Below are positions 45,464 through 54,106 of a DNA stretch of 64,000 nucleotides, piece by piece. Position 1 is the stretch's first letter; each line of letters starts with the position of its first letter. Origin of the DNA: Nakamurella leprariae (GTDB taxonomy: Bacteria; Actinomycetota; Actinomycetes; Mycobacteriales; Nakamurellaceae); the NCBI RefSeq assembly GCF_016918035.1, contig NZ_JAERWK010000010.1:1-64000 (forward strand), in the 5' to 3' direction. Under the pieces are notes generated by a model. The model made no database searches. It was not told the DNA's origin and was given only the letters and a program-made list of their open reading frames with translations. The position numbers and the translations under genes are program-made.

Positions 45464-45607
45464 TCACTTCTTCTTCGTGCCCGTGCTCTCAACCTGTGTC
45501 GTTCGCGGATGCTTGGCGGCGTATGCGAGCGGCACGAACTTGCCGGAGATCGAGGAGCGGGCGATCTTGCCCCCTCCCGATCCCGCAGAAGATGCCTTCT
45601 TGCCCAC
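45464..45607 (-). CDS. small basic protein (47 residues) of mobile elements
   Basis: A short gene with a strong ribosome site (GGAGGG about nine bases before the GTG at 45607). The product begins MGKKASSAGSGGGKIARSSI, continues SGKFVPLAYAAKHPRTTQV and ends TGTKKK. The central S-I-S-G-K-F-V…A-A-K-H-P-R-T-T pattern recurs, as far as I remember, in small proteins of actinobacterial phages and mobile elements. Strongly basic; perhaps DNA- or RNA-binding. Function unknown. It converges with the coiled-coil gene. Confidence 0.7.
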   Translation of the reverse strand: MGKKASSAGSGGGKIARSSISGKFVPLAYAAKHPRTTQVESTGTKKK

Positions 45608-45938
45608 GGTGGTGTCCCTCCCTCCTAGTTCCGGCACGCTTCGTACGTGCGTTCGTGATCAACGTTATGTGCGCTCCGCCGTCCTAGGCGTCGACACGCC
45701 GATGACCACCACATCTTGTGGTCGTCAGCGAGTACCGGATAGTTGAGCGTTCACCAAGACGTCAGAACTCGGGCGCGATCCGAGGCGCTATCGACTGGGA
45801 GTGGCGGCCCCATCGGTTTGGGGGTCCCTCCCCACCCCCTCAGCACGTCCCCTCAGCGCGTCGCTGAGGCGACCGCGCACGACCGGACAGCGGATCACCA
45901 GGACACCAACGCGAACGCGGCACAGCGTGAAGACACCA
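45608..45938. other. element spacer, no gene accepted
   Basis: Holds the promoter of the 47-residue gene and stems such as GACCAC…GTGGTC (about 45702–45721). Open frames crossing it match nothing and lack ribosome sites. Confidence 0.5.
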
Positions 45939-45975
45939 ACGGCCCGGCGTCCCCCACCGAGGGGAGCCGGGCCGT
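45939..45975 (-). terminator. strong hairpin downstream of the 91-residue gene
   Basis: ACGGCCCGGC (45939–45948) pairs with GCCGGGCCGT (45966–45975), and an inner CCCC/GGGG adds to the stem. It lies 14 bases beyond the minus-strand stop at 45989. Confidence 0.75.
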
Positions 45976-45988
45976 CTGTCGTCTCGGG

Positions 45989-46264
45989 TCAGAGCGAGGC
46001 GAGAGCACTCCGGTCGATGACTCGCCGTTCCAGCTCCGCGAGGTCCGCCACGACCGCCGCAGGGAGTGGGGTCTCGGCCGGCACGACGCCGTAGATCACG
46101 GCGGTGTCGGTCAACTCGACCTGTTCGTCCGGCCACGTCAGCCGCGCACCGAGCGCGGCCAACTCGGCTGTCACCTCAAGCAGCACCGCAGGTGCGTACG
46201 CAAGCGGCAGCACAGCGGTTCCGGTCCTGCTGGTGTGGTCGAACTCGGTCACGTAGGTGTGCAT
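45989..46264 (-). CDS. hypothetical protein near attR
   Basis: 91 residues, ATG 46264 with GGGAGGA seven bases upstream. HTYVTEFDHTSRTGTAVLPL, then a helical EVTAELAALGARLTWPDEQ and a C-terminal helix VVADLAELERRVIDRS. No family recognised. The TGCAC-rich subterminal repeat lies upstream and may serve as its promoter region too. Confidence 0.68.
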   Translation of the reverse strand: MHTYVTEFDHTSRTGTAVLPLAYAPAVLLEVTAELAALGARLTWPDEQVELTDTAVIYGVVPAETPLPAAVVADLAELERRVIDRSALASL

Positions 46265-46303
46265 CGGTGGTCCTCCCGAGGGAATCCGTGCACTGCGACT
46301 CAG

Positions 46304-46326
46304 TGCACGCTTACTGCACGGATTCA
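46304..46326 (+). repeat. right subterminal direct repeat (candidate integrase arm site)
   Basis: Matches 40478–40500 in 22 of 23 positions, same orientation, 112 bp inside attR. A further GTGCAC box lies at 46288–46293, making three boxes here and four at the left end. Confidence 0.65.
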
Positions 46327-46438
46327 ACCATGCAGTCGTCGACATCCGTCGACACGGAGTGCGAGGTGAACCTGCCGTGAACTGCAGCAATGCGCCTAGC
46401 CCTCGCAGCGATCGACGCGCCGCGACAGCTCAAGCGAG

Positions 46439-46476
46439 AATCCTCGGGTCGCAGGTTCGAATCCTGCCGGGCGCGC
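46439..46476 (+). other. attR: 38-bp copy of tRNA-Arg 3' end
   Basis: Exact copy of 40385–40422. The sequence before it does not resemble the rest of a tRNA, so it is only a 3' fragment left by integration. Confidence 0.9.
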
Positions 46477-46498
46477 CTGGACCCGCAGTCGGCGCAGG

Positions 46499-47335
46499 TC
46501 AGAAGTCGCCGCCGCCGCCGCCGAAGTCGCCACCACCACCACCACCCCAGTCGCCGCCTCCACCCCAGTCGCTGCCACCCGCGTCGTACCCACCCGCGTC
46601 GTACCCGCCGGCGTCGTAGCCACCCGCGGCATCGCCGCCGTCGCCGAGCTCACCGCCGTCGGCCTGCGCATCGGCCAGACCGTCCTCGTACCCGGCGTCG
46701 TACCCGCCGTCGGCACTCCACGCGCCGACGCCGGCCATGCCGGCGAACAGCGACGACGCGATCAGGTACGTCCCGACGCCCCAGGCACCGGCCACCAGGG
46801 CGGGCTTCCACCACGGTTCCGAGTACCAGCCACGCGGGACCGGCTTCCCCGCGACCATGCCGCCCGGGTAGTAGTGCGACGCCCGGTCGCTGGGATCCGG
46901 CGACGCCTCGAACTGGCGGCCGTCCACCTGCACCTGCCGGTCCTCGGTGACCGCACCGGCCTGCTGCTGGCCGGGCACGGCGGGCAGCTCCGGCCCCGGG
47001 TCCAGACCCATCGAGGTGCGGGCCGCCCGCACGTAGTAGAGGCCCTCGTACGCGGTCTGCTGGGCCAGCCGGTACTGCTGCTCGCTGCGGGCCTGATCGA
47101 CCTGGGCGCCGGCCGCGGTGAAGCGTTCCGAGGCGTCCGCCAGGGCCTGACGTGCCGGCGCGTTGTCCCCGGCGTCCAGCGAGTACACCTGGCCGCCGAG
47201 TCGCTCCACCCACCGGCGGGCCTCCGCCTGGGCGTCCTGCAGCGACGTGGCCGACGTCCGGCGGCGGTTCTGCACGAACCACACGGCGACGGCGGCCACC
47301 ACCAGGACCAGCACGATCAGCAGCAACGCGTCCAC
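46499..47335 (-). CDS. membrane-anchored protein with Gly-rich repeat tail (DUF1542-like)
   Basis: 278 residues: an N-terminal transmembrane helix (LLLIVLVLVVAAVAVWFV), a helical region with paired Ala-rich helices (SLQDAQAEARRWVERLGG…RLAQQTAYEGLYYVRAART), a second hydrophobic stretch (VAGAWGVGTYLIASSLFAG), and a C-terminal low-complexity tail of GYDAG units followed by poly-Gly with Asp/Phe ends. Similar proteins in Streptomyces are annotated DUF1542. Location: membrane, tail side uncertain. It lies just outside the element, starting upstream of the HerA-like gene's end. Confidence 0.78.
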   Translation of the reverse strand: MDALLLIVLVLVVAAVAVWFVQNRRRTSATSLQDAQAEARRWVERLGGQVYSLDAGDNAPARQALADASERFTAAGAQVDQARSEQQYRLAQQTAYEGLYYVRAARTSMGLDPGPELPAVPGQQQAGAVTEDRQVQVDGRQFEASPDPSDRASHYYPGGMVAGKPVPRGWYSEPWWKPALVAGAWGVGTYLIASSLFAGMAGVGAWSADGGYDAGYEDGLADAQADGGELGDGGDAAGGYDAGGYDAGGYDAGGSDWGGGGDWGGGGGGDFGGGGGDF

Positions 47336-47460
47336 GGCAACTTCCCCTCAGCTCGTCGCGGACCGCCGACCCGGCCGGCGTGCCGCTCGGGCGCCCGACG
47401 TCCGCCGGGCCCCGTCCCTGCTGGAACGTCCGGACGCCCGCCGACGTTCCGCCGCCCCCC

Positions 47461-49119
47461 TCAGCGGCGGCGGCGACGTCGCCGGGTGCCGCTCACCGAC
47501 CGCCCGAGGGCGCCGCCCAGCGCCGCCCCGAAGGACGACACGAACGAGGTCAGCACCGGACTGCCCAGCAGGTCGCCCAGGCCGCCGCCGGTGGATCCGC
47601 CGGCCGTCGGCCCGCCGACCGGCGGGCTCACCGGGTCGAGATCGAGGCCGCTGCCCAGGTAGGGGTTCTCCGGCGGCACCAGGGACGGCCACTCCACCGG
47701 CCCGGGCGGCGCGCCGGGGCCGGGCACCGCAGCCGGTGGGGCGGCCGGCGCCCGACCGGCGGCCTCGGCCAGGCGCCCGGTGAGCAGCTCGTAGGCCGAC
47801 TCCCGGTCGACAGCGACGTCGTACTTCGGTCGCAGCGCCGAGGCGGCGACCGTCGCGGTCAGCGCCTCCGCCGGCGGCGGGGCCATCAGCGACCGGGGCG
47901 GCCGCAACCGCGTCCAGGCCACCGGGGTGGGCGCCCCGGACTCGGACAGCACGGTGACCATCGCCTCGCCGGTGCCCAACCCCGGCAGCGCGCGGGCCAG
48001 GTCGTAGTCCTCGGTGACCGGGTAGGTGCGCACCGTCGTGGACAGCGCCCGCTGGTCGTCCGGGGTGAAGGCCCGCACCGCGTGCTGGATCCGGGCTCCC
48101 AACTGCGAGAGCACCGGCCCGGGGATGTCGGTCGGCAGCTGGGTGCAGAAGAAGACGCCGACGCCCTTGGACCGGATCAGCTTGACCGTCTGTTGTACCG
48201 CCTGCAGGAACGCCGCGGAGGCGTCGGCGAACAGCAGGTGCGCCTCGTCGAACAGGAAGACCAGTTCCGGCTGCTCGACGTCGCCCACCTCGGGCAGCTC
48301 CTCGAACAGTTCGGCCAGCAGCCACATCAGGAAGGTGGAGAACAGCACGGGCCGGGTCTGCAACGCGCTGGCCTGGATGACCGAGATGACGCCCCGGCCG
48401 TCGGGCGCGCGGCGCAGCAGGTCGGTCACGGAGAACTCCGGCTCGCCGAAGAACGCCTCGCCGCCCTGCGCGGACAGGTTGGTGACGGCCCGCAGGATCA
48501 CCCCGGCGGTCGACCGGGCCACCCCGCCGAGGTCGGTCAGATCCTGCTTGCCGGCGTCGCTGAGCAGATGGGCGACCACCGCCCGCAGATCGGCCAGGTC
48601 GAGCAGCGGCAAGCCGGCCCGGTCCGCGAAGTGGAAGACCAGGCCCAGGGTCGACTCCTGGGTGGCGTTGAGGTCCAGCACCTTGGCCAGCAGCACCGGA
48701 CCGAACGAGTCGACCGTGGCCCGCAGCGGCACGCCCTGCCCGGCCCCGGGCAGGCAGAGGAACTCCACCGGGCAGCCCTGGGGCGACCACGGCATGCCGG
48801 TCTGCTCGGCCCGGTCGGTGATCGCCGGCGCGGGTCGGCCCGGCTCGAGCAGTCCGCTCAGGTCGCCCTTGACGTCCGGCACCACCACCGGCACCCCGGC
48901 GGCCGAGAGCGACTCGGCGATCAGCTGCAGGGTCTTGGTCTTGCCCGTCCCGGTCGCCCCGGCCACCAGGCCGTGTCGGTTGAACATCGGCAGGGCCATG
49001 CGGACCAGCGCGGTCGGATCCGCGGTGCCGTCGATCACCACCGAGCCCAGCACCACGGCCGGTGCGGTGGTGCGGTAGCCCGCGGCGATGCGCTGGGCGG
49101 CCGGCGTCGAGGAGGTCAT
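47461..49119 (-). CDS. HerA-like helicase (DUF853)
   Basis: 552-residue cytoplasmic ATPase of the HerA/FtsK superfamily: Walker A GATGTGKT (about residue 50), [23 protein letters not shown] (Walker B, about 280) and [25 protein letters not shown] (sensor and arginine finger region). The C-terminus is a Gly/Pro-rich stretch ending in a run of arginines. The bacterial DUF853 group has unknown cellular function. ATG 49119 has GGGGGAAGG upstream. Confidence 0.9.
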   Translation of the reverse strand: MTSSTPAAQRIAAGYRTTAPAVVLGSVVIDGTADPTALVRMALPMFNRHGLVAGATGTGKTKTLQLIAESLSAAGVPVVVPDVKGDLSGLLEPGRPAPAITDRAEQTGMPWSPQGCPVEFLCLPGAGQGVPLRATVDSFGPVLLAKVLDLNATQESTLGLVFHFADRAGLPLLDLADLRAVVAHLLSDAGKQDLTDLGGVARSTAGVILRAVTNLSAQGGEAFFGEPEFSVTDLLRRAPDGRGVISVIQASALQTRPVLFSTFLMWLLAELFEELPEVGDVEQPELVFLFDEAHLLFADASAAFLQAVQQTVKLIRSKGVGVFFCTQLPTDIPGPVLSQLGARIQHAVRAFTPDDQRALSTTVRTYPVTEDYDLARALPGLGTGEAMVTVLSESGAPTPVAWTRLRPPRSLMAPPPAEALTATVAASALRPKYDVAVDRESAYELLTGRLAEAAGRAPAAPPAAVPGPGAPPGPVEWPSLVPPENPYLGSGLDLDPVSPPVGGPTAGGSTGGGLGDLLGSPVLTSFVSSFGAALGGALGRSVSGTRRRRRRR

Positions 49120-49226
49120 CGGCCGATCCTTCCCCCTGGGCCTGCGCAGCGTCACGCCGGCGCGGTGGGCGTCGCGGATCGGCGGCCGCGACGCCGCCCG
49201 CCGATCCCCGGCTAGGGTCGGTGCCC

Positions 49227-49844
49227 GTGAACGACAAGCTGGTGTGGGTGGACTGCGAGATGACCGGGCTGGATCTGCGCAAGGACGCGCTGATCGAGAT
49301 CGCGGCCCTGGTCACCGACGGGGAGCTGAACCTGATCGGCGAGGGGATCGACCTGGTCATCCACGCCGATGACGACGTGCTGGCCGGCATGCCGGAGGTC
49401 GTCGAGCAGATGCACGCCCGGTCGGGGCTGACCGAGGAGGTCCGGGCGTCCACGCTCACGCTGGCCGATGCGCAGCAGCAGGTGCTCGACTGGCTGCGGC
49501 AGTACGTGCCCGAGCCGCGCACCGCCCCGCTGGCCGGCAACTCGATCGCCACCGACCGCGGGTTCCTGGCGCGGGACATGCCCGAACTGGACGCCCACCT
49601 GCACTACCGGATGATCGACGTGTCGTCGATCAAGGAGCTGGCCCGTCGCTGGTACCCGCGGGTCTACTACTCGCAGCCGCCCAAGGGGCTGGCCCACCGG
49701 GCGCTGGCCGACATCACCGAGTCCGTCCGCGAACTGGCCTACTACCGGGAGACGGTCTTCGTCCCCGGACCGGGACCGACCAGCGAGCAGGCCCAGGCCG
49801 CCGCGGCCCGGGTCCCGCTGCTGCTGTCCGAAGAGCCGTCCTGA
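49227..49844 (+). CDS. orn: oligoribonuclease
   Basis: 3'-5' exonuclease that degrades RNA dinucleotides, including pGpG from cyclic-di-GMP. 205 residues with the DEDDh acidic residues: [10 protein letters not shown] (residues 7–16), [17 protein letters not shown], and [14 protein letters not shown] with the catalytic His. GTG 49227 is used; GTG 49221 is two codons upstream. Downstream lies the tRNA-Lys/His pair. Confidence 0.95.
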   Translation: MNDKLVWVDCEMTGLDLRKDALIEIAALVTDGELNLIGEGIDLVIHADDDVLAGMPEVVEQMHARSGLTEEVRASTLTLADAQQQVLDWLRQYVPEPRTAPLAGNSIATDRGFLARDMPELDAHLHYRMIDVSSIKELARRWYPRVYYSQPPKGLAHRALADITESVRELAYYRETVFVPGPGPTSEQAQAAAARVPLLLSEEPS

Positions 49845-49852
49845 CCAGCGAT

Positions 49853-49882
49853 TTCACGGCTGGGCCCAACAACCTGTAGAGT
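49853..49882 (+). promoter_or_regulatory. candidate promoter of the tRNA-Lys/His unit
   Basis: TTCACG (49853–49858) and TAGAGT (49877–49882) are separated by 18 bases and lie about 55 bases upstream of tRNA-Lys, matching a sigma-70-type promoter for the actinobacterial housekeeping factor. Confidence 0.5.
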
Positions 49883-49936
49883 TCCCTCTCGGCTCGCCAC
49901 GCAGTCGGCGGGCCGATCGGCCCCGCGAGGGGCCAC

Positions 49937-50009
<73 letters not shown>

Positions 50010-50010
50010 C

Positions 50011-50084
50011 GGTGGGCGTAGCTCAGTTGGTAGAGCCCCGGCTTGTGGTGCCGGTTGTCGCGGGTTCGAGTCCCGTCGCTCACC
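50011..50084 (+). tRNA. tRNA-His(GTG)
   Basis: Acceptor GTGGGCG/CGCTCAC with an encoded G at -1 (50011) pairing C73 (50084), as expected for histidine tRNA. Anticodon loop TTGTGGT holds GTG. Same transcript as tRNA-Lys. Confidence 0.95.
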
Positions 50085-50146
50085 CCATTCTTCCTCCCCC
50101 GGGCGGCCCGCTGGATCGTTCCCGGACCCGAACCTCCGGATGATGC

Positions 50147-50866
50147 GTGAGCAGCAGCGGTCGACCGGCCCCGACCGGGGACGTCGCCTCCGGCGGCCTG
50201 CGGTGGCGGTCGCGGTTCGTCGAGGACTTCGAGACCGACGCGGGCCTCGGTGAGATCGGTAGCCGGTACGACGGCGCGCTCCGCGGGTACGACGGCTTCG
50301 CCGACACCAGTGGCCGCGGCCGGTACGACCCGGACCGGGTCCTCACCGTCCACGACTCGCTGCTGGACTACCACCTGCACACCGCCGACGGCGTCCCGCG
50401 GGTCGCGGCGCCGACGCTGATGGACTGGTGGGGCCAGACGTACGGCCGGTACGCGATCCGGTTCCGCGCCGACCGGGTGCCCGGCTACAAGATCGCCTTC
50501 CTGCTCTGGCCGTCCAGCGACCGTTGGTCCGACGGCGAGATCAACCTGCCCGAGGCCGATCTCGGCGGCACCGTGCACGGGTTCAGTCACGACGTGACCG
50601 GCGATCCGGCGCGGAACGCCTTCGCGGTGGACACCGGGACGACCACCGTGGACTGGCACACCGCCGTGATCGAGTGGGCACCCGACCGCGTCCGGTTCCT
50701 GCTCGACGACCGGGCCTGGAGCAGTACCGATCCCACCGCCATCCCGCGCCGCGACATGCGCTGGACCCTGCAGGCCGAGACCGCCGGCGCTGTCACCCCG
50801 GTCGGGGCCGCGGGCCGGGTCCAGGTCGACTGGGTCGCCGTCTGGTCGTTGGCCGGGACGGCGTGA
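50147..50866 (+). CDS. GH16-like (concanavalin A-fold) protein with altered catalytic motif
   Basis: 239 residues. YGRYAIRFRADRVPGYKIAFLLWPSSDRW and VDWHTAVIEWAPDRVRFLLDD follow the beta-jelly-roll of GH16 glucanases. The catalytic motif E-I-D-x-x-E reads here EINLPE: both Glu residues are kept but the helper Asp is Asn. Activity may be altered or the protein may only bind glycan. No signal peptide at the chosen GTG 50147. Location and substrate are unknown. Confidence 0.75.
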   Translation: MSSSGRPAPTGDVASGGLRWRSRFVEDFETDAGLGEIGSRYDGALRGYDGFADTSGRGRYDPDRVLTVHDSLLDYHLHTADGVPRVAAPTLMDWWGQTYGRYAIRFRADRVPGYKIAFLLWPSSDRWSDGEINLPEADLGGTVHGFSHDVTGDPARNAFAVDTGTTTVDWHTAVIEWAPDRVRFLLDDRAWSSTDPTAIPRRDMRWTLQAETAGAVTPVGAAGRVQVDWVAVWSLAGTA

Positions 50867-50981
50867 GCGCGGGCCGGGCAGCCGTTAAGGTGACCGACTG
50901 CCGGACTCCGGCGGCGCCCGCCCGCCGGTCCCGGCAGCCCGCCCGGGCGAACCGGTTCCGAGCCCGCCCCAGGAGGCGACC

Positions 50982-52544
50982 ATGACCGCCTCGGTCCCGG
51001 ACGCAGGTGCCCAGCCGGACCTCCCGGCGGACACCGCCGACGGCTCGCCGGACCGGAACGGGAACCCGGGTCCCGCGGCGCACGACGGCGGGCCGGAGCA
51101 GGACGCCCGGCAACTGCACTCGGTGCTGGCCAACGTCGACGCCCGGGCGTACGGCTCGCTGCGCCGGCGCCCGGTCGACCGGCAGGAGCGCTACGAGCTC
51201 GGCCGACGGCTGCGACACACGGTCCCGCGTTCGTCGCTGGCCGACTGGCGGCCGCCGACCGACCGTCCCGATCCTGTCGCGCTCGTCGAGGAGTCGCACC
51301 AGGGCCGGCTCGACTGGCTGGTGCCGGTCCGGGTCGGCCGGATGGTCGCGTCGCCGTACGGGTTCCTCCGCGGCAGCGCCGTGGTGATGGCCGAGGACGT
51401 CGCGCGACTGCCCGCCACCGGCATCACCCCGGTGGTCAGCGGCGACGCGCACCTGGGCAACTTCGGCTTCTACGGGTCGGCCGAGGGCGACCTGGTCATG
51501 GACCTCAACGACTTCGACGAGGCCCACCCCGGCGGGTGGGAGTGGGACCTGCGCCGGCTGGTGGCCAGCATCTGGGTGGCCGGTCGACAGAACTCGGCCT
51601 CCGAGGACCAGTGCCGCGCGGCGACCATGTCCTGCGTCGCCGGGTACCGCGACGAGGTCGCGTACCTGGCCGACCAGCCGTTGCTGTCCCGCAGCTACCA
51701 GCGGCTCACCGCCGAGGCGGCCGGGCACCGGGCCAACGAGCGCTCGCTCCGGGACGAGATCGCCCGGGCGGCGCGCCGGGCCCGATCCCGGACCAGCGAC
51801 CGTGCGCTGCCGCGGTTCACCACCCGGCACCGCGGCCGCCGCCGGATCGTGGCCGAGCCGCCGCTCATCACGCCGTTGCCCACCGGCGAGTACGACGCGG
51901 TGGCGCAGGCCCTGGACGACTACCTGGACACGCTCGCCCCGCACTGGCGGCGCGCGCTGGCCGGGTACACCCTCGTCGACATCGCCCACAAGGTGGTCGG
52001 GGTCGGCAGCGTCGGTCTGCGCGCGTACGTCGCGCTGCTCGAGGGCAGCAGCCCGGACGACGTCGTCTTCCTGCAGCTCAAGCAGGCGCGCCGGTCGGTG
52101 CTGGCCCCGTACGTGCACGGCACGTCGGCGTGGCACCGGCACCAGGGGCAGCGGGTGGTCGAGTACCAGCAGGCACTGCAGACGGTCAGCGATCCGCTGC
52201 TGGGCTGGACGACCGTGCGCGGCACCAGCGGAGCGGGCCAGGACGGCGCCCACACGCAGTACTACGTGCGCCAGTTCCGCAACATGAAGGGCACGGTCGC
52301 GCTCGACGCGATCGACCCGGGAGCGTTGTACGACTACGCCGCCATCGTCGGCCGGCTGCTGGCCAAGGGACACGCCCGCACCAGCGGTGCGTCGATGATC
52401 TCCGGCTACCTCGGCGACTCGGACAAGGTGGACCGGGCGCTGTCGAAGTTCGCCCGTGCGTACGCCGACCAGACCGAGGTCGACCACGCGGCCATGGTCA
52501 CGGCGGTCCGCCAGGGGCGGCTCCCGATCGAGCGCGGGGTCTGA
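50982..52544 (+). CDS. DUF2252 family protein (kinase-fold)
   Basis: 520 residues; the fold is related to APH/kinase-like phosphotransferases. GDAHLGNFGFYG (about residue 153, catalytic-loop-like) and DLNDFDEAHPGGWEWDLRRLV (about 173, metal-binding DFD) are the family hallmarks, with YVRQFRNMKGTVALD and DYAAIVGRLLAKGHART later. ATG 50982 has AGGAGG upstream. A Ser/Pro/Asp-rich N-terminal leader of 45 residues precedes the domain. Substrate unknown. Confidence 0.88.
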   Translation: MTASVPDAGAQPDLPADTADGSPDRNGNPGPAAHDGGPEQDARQLHSVLANVDARAYGSLRRRPVDRQERYELGRRLRHTVPRSSLADWRPPTDRPDPVALVEESHQGRLDWLVPVRVGRMVASPYGFLRGSAVVMAEDVARLPATGITPVVSGDAHLGNFGFYGSAEGDLVMDLNDFDEAHPGGWEWDLRRLVASIWVAGRQNSASEDQCRAATMSCVAGYRDEVAYLADQPLLSRSYQRLTAEAAGHRANERSLRDEIARAARRARSRTSDRALPRFTTRHRGRRRIVAEPPLITPLPTGEYDAVAQALDDYLDTLAPHWRRALAGYTLVDIAHKVVGVGSVGLRAYVALLEGSSPDDVVFLQLKQARRSVLAPYVHGTSAWHRHQGQRVVEYQQALQTVSDPLLGWTTVRGTSGAGQDGAHTQYYVRQFRNMKGTVALDAIDPGALYDYAAIVGRLLAKGHARTSGASMISGYLGDSDKVDRALSKFARAYADQTEVDHAAMVTAVRQGRLPIERGV

Positions 52545-52562
52545 CCGGTCCCGGACGCGGAC

Positions 52563-52639
52563 GACCCCCGGGCCTGGTCCGCTCCCCCGCACGGTGCGGG
52601 AGCGCGGGCCGACTGGACGAGGTCGGCGGCCCGGGGGTC
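52563..52639 (+). terminator. nested hairpin terminator after DUF2252
   Basis: An outer perfect 12-bp stem (GACCCCCGGGCC at 52563–52574 with GGCCCGGGGGTC at 52628–52639) encloses an inner hairpin CCCGCA-CGG-TGCGGG (52586–52600). Located 18 bases after the stop. Very stable. Confidence 0.75.
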
Positions 52640-52641
52640 GG

Positions 52642-52719
52642 GTGATTGTCCGGAATTGCCAGGACACGGCCACGCTGGTCATCCACGACGTGGTCTGCCC
52701 GACGGTGATCGTGGCCTAG
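52642..52719 (+). CDS. possible 25-residue peptide
   Basis: A GTG-initiated frame right after the terminator stem: VIVRNCQDTATLVIHDVVCP then TVIVA. Third positions are G or C in 23 of 25 codons, and the peptide has two cysteines and beta-type residues in a plausible order. There is only a weak ribosome site (GGGGGTCGG). A minus-strand frame covers the same DNA. Not a known family; kept as a low-confidence call. Confidence 0.25.
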   Translation: MIVRNCQDTATLVIHDVVCPTVIVA

Positions 52720-52902
52720 CGGCCAACCACCTCACGAGTCCTGTTGATGTTCAACTCAGGACCACCTCCTCTCCCGTGTACCGCCACGGTACGCCGGCGC
52801 CCCGGGCGCCCGGCAAGCGAATTACCGCCCGCTCGCGTCGACCCCATCGGAGGCGGGTACCGGACGACCACACGACACCATGCAGCGACCGGAGGGACGA
52901 CG

Positions 52903-53121
52903 ATGGCCACGGACGACCAGAGCTTCACCAAGGGCGACGAGGTGACGTGGAAGTCGCACGGCGGCACCGCCCACGGCACGGTCGAGAAGAAGATCACCTC
53001 CGACACCGAGGAGGCCGGCCGCACCGTCCGGGCCAGCCAGGACGATCCGCAGTACCTGGTGCGGAGCGACAGGTCGGGCGGCGAGGCGGTGCACAAGCCG
53101 GGCGCGCTGAAGAAGGACTGA
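52903..53121 (+). CDS. DUF2945 small protein
   Basis: 72-residue protein: FTKGDEVTWKSHGGTAHGTVEKKI, DPQYLVRSDRSGGEAVHKPGALKK. This is the DUF2945 (hypervirulence-associated TUDOR-like) family, a small beta-barrel. ATG 52903 has GGAGGGA six bases upstream. Function unproven; often found with stress genes. Next to a DUF1206 gene. Confidence 0.88.
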   Translation: MATDDQSFTKGDEVTWKSHGGTAHGTVEKKITSDTEEAGRTVRASQDDPQYLVRSDRSGGEAVHKPGALKKD

Positions 53122-53154
53122 GCCGCGGCCGCCCGGGTCGAGCAGAGTGGACCG

Positions 53155-54031
53155 ATGAGTGATCGTCCCGATGCAGGCTCCGCCCGGAGTGCCGCCGGGG
53201 CCGCGGGTCGGGCCAACGCCCAGACCGAGCAGCACCCGGCCTTCCGGCACCTGGTGACCGTCGGCCTGGTCGCCTACGGCGTGGTGCACCTGCTCATCGC
53301 CTGGATCGCCCTGCAGATCGCCAGGGACCTGGGCGGTGGCGAGCAGCAGGAGGCATCCCAGCAGGGCGCGCTGGCCGAACTGTCCGGCAACCCGGTGGGC
53401 GCCGTGCTGCTGTGGGTGATCGGTGTCGGGTTCGCCGTCCTGACCGTGTGGCAGGTGCTCGAGGCAGGTTGGGGCCACCGCGACAAGGGTGACCGGCGGA
53501 CCGGGAAGCGGCTGAGTTCGGCCGGGCGCGCGGTCCTGTACGTCGCGCTGTGCGTCACCTCCGTCACCACTGTGCTGCGCGGTCCGCGCTCCGGCGATCA
53601 GCAACAGGAGGACTGGACGGCCCGACTGCTGGGCGTGACCGCCGGTCGGGTATTGGTCGTCGCCGTCGGCGTGGCCGTGCTGGCCGTCGGCGTCCGGCAG
53701 GTGGTCAAGGGCGTGCGACGGTCGTTCACCGAGGACTTGCGCGGTGGCGTCGACCGACGGGTGATCACGCTCGGTGCGGTCGGCTACGTGGCCAAGGGCA
53801 TCGTCATCGCCGTCGTCGGCGTGCTGTTCGGCTCGGCGGCGATCACCGCCGACCCGGAGCGGGCCGGCGGTCTGGACGACGCCCTGCGCACCCTCCAGGA
53901 GGCACCGGCCGGGACCTGGCTGCTGACCGCCATGGCGCTCGGGCTGGCCGCGTTCGGTGTCCTTCTGTTTCTGGTGGGCGCGGTTCCCGGCCCTGACGGT
54001 GTCGGGATCGTCGGGGGCGCCGTCGCGCTGA
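53155..54031 (+). CDS. DUF1206 membrane protein with an apparent 1-nt frameshift
   Basis: Three repeats of about 85 residues, each with two transmembrane helices (FRHLVTVGLVAYGVVHLLIAW; SSAGRAVLYVALCVTSVTTV; VITLGAVGYVAKGIVIAVVG) define DUF1206. In the frame from 53155, the conserved end of the last repeat breaks at about 53961: the family motif F-x-F-C-F-x-x-A-R appears in the +1 frame as FCFWWARFPALT, ending at the TGA at 54029–54031. Skipping one C of the CC at 53961–53962 yields a normal 291-residue protein. The uncorrected frame runs on to 54444 inside ppk2, which is implausible. So either a sequencing error or a real truncating mutation. Function unknown. Confidence 0.8.
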
Positions 54032-54106
54032 GTGCGGGATCATGCCGGAACACCGGCGCAGCCCGACCCATCGCGCCGGCCGTCCTGCGACCCCCAGGAG
54101 CATGCC

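Larger units (their letters stand above)
40385..46476 (+). mobile_element. 6.05-kb integrated element in tRNA-Arg(TCT)
   Basis: Bounded by the 38-bp direct repeats. Contents in order: tyrosine integrase; excisionase-like HTH; a hairpin cluster; four overlapping small genes; a 740-bp hairpin array; an Ala-rich coiled-coil protein; a strong terminator; two small minus-strand genes. No relaxase, FtsK-like translocase, capsid, terminase or portal gene is visible, so it cannot move by itself in any known way other than excision; a phage-satellite-like or mini-integrative element is the best fit. Base composition is a little lower in GC than the flanks. Integrity of both att sites and of int and xis suggests a recent, still functional element. 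Confidence 0.88.

Noticed and set aside
40423-46438. Element as a prophage or conjugative element
   Set aside because: No capsid, terminase, portal, tail, relaxase or translocase genes could be found.
46439-46476. Second tRNA-Arg gene
   Set aside because: Only the 3' half is present; the 5' half does not match a tRNA, so it is attR.
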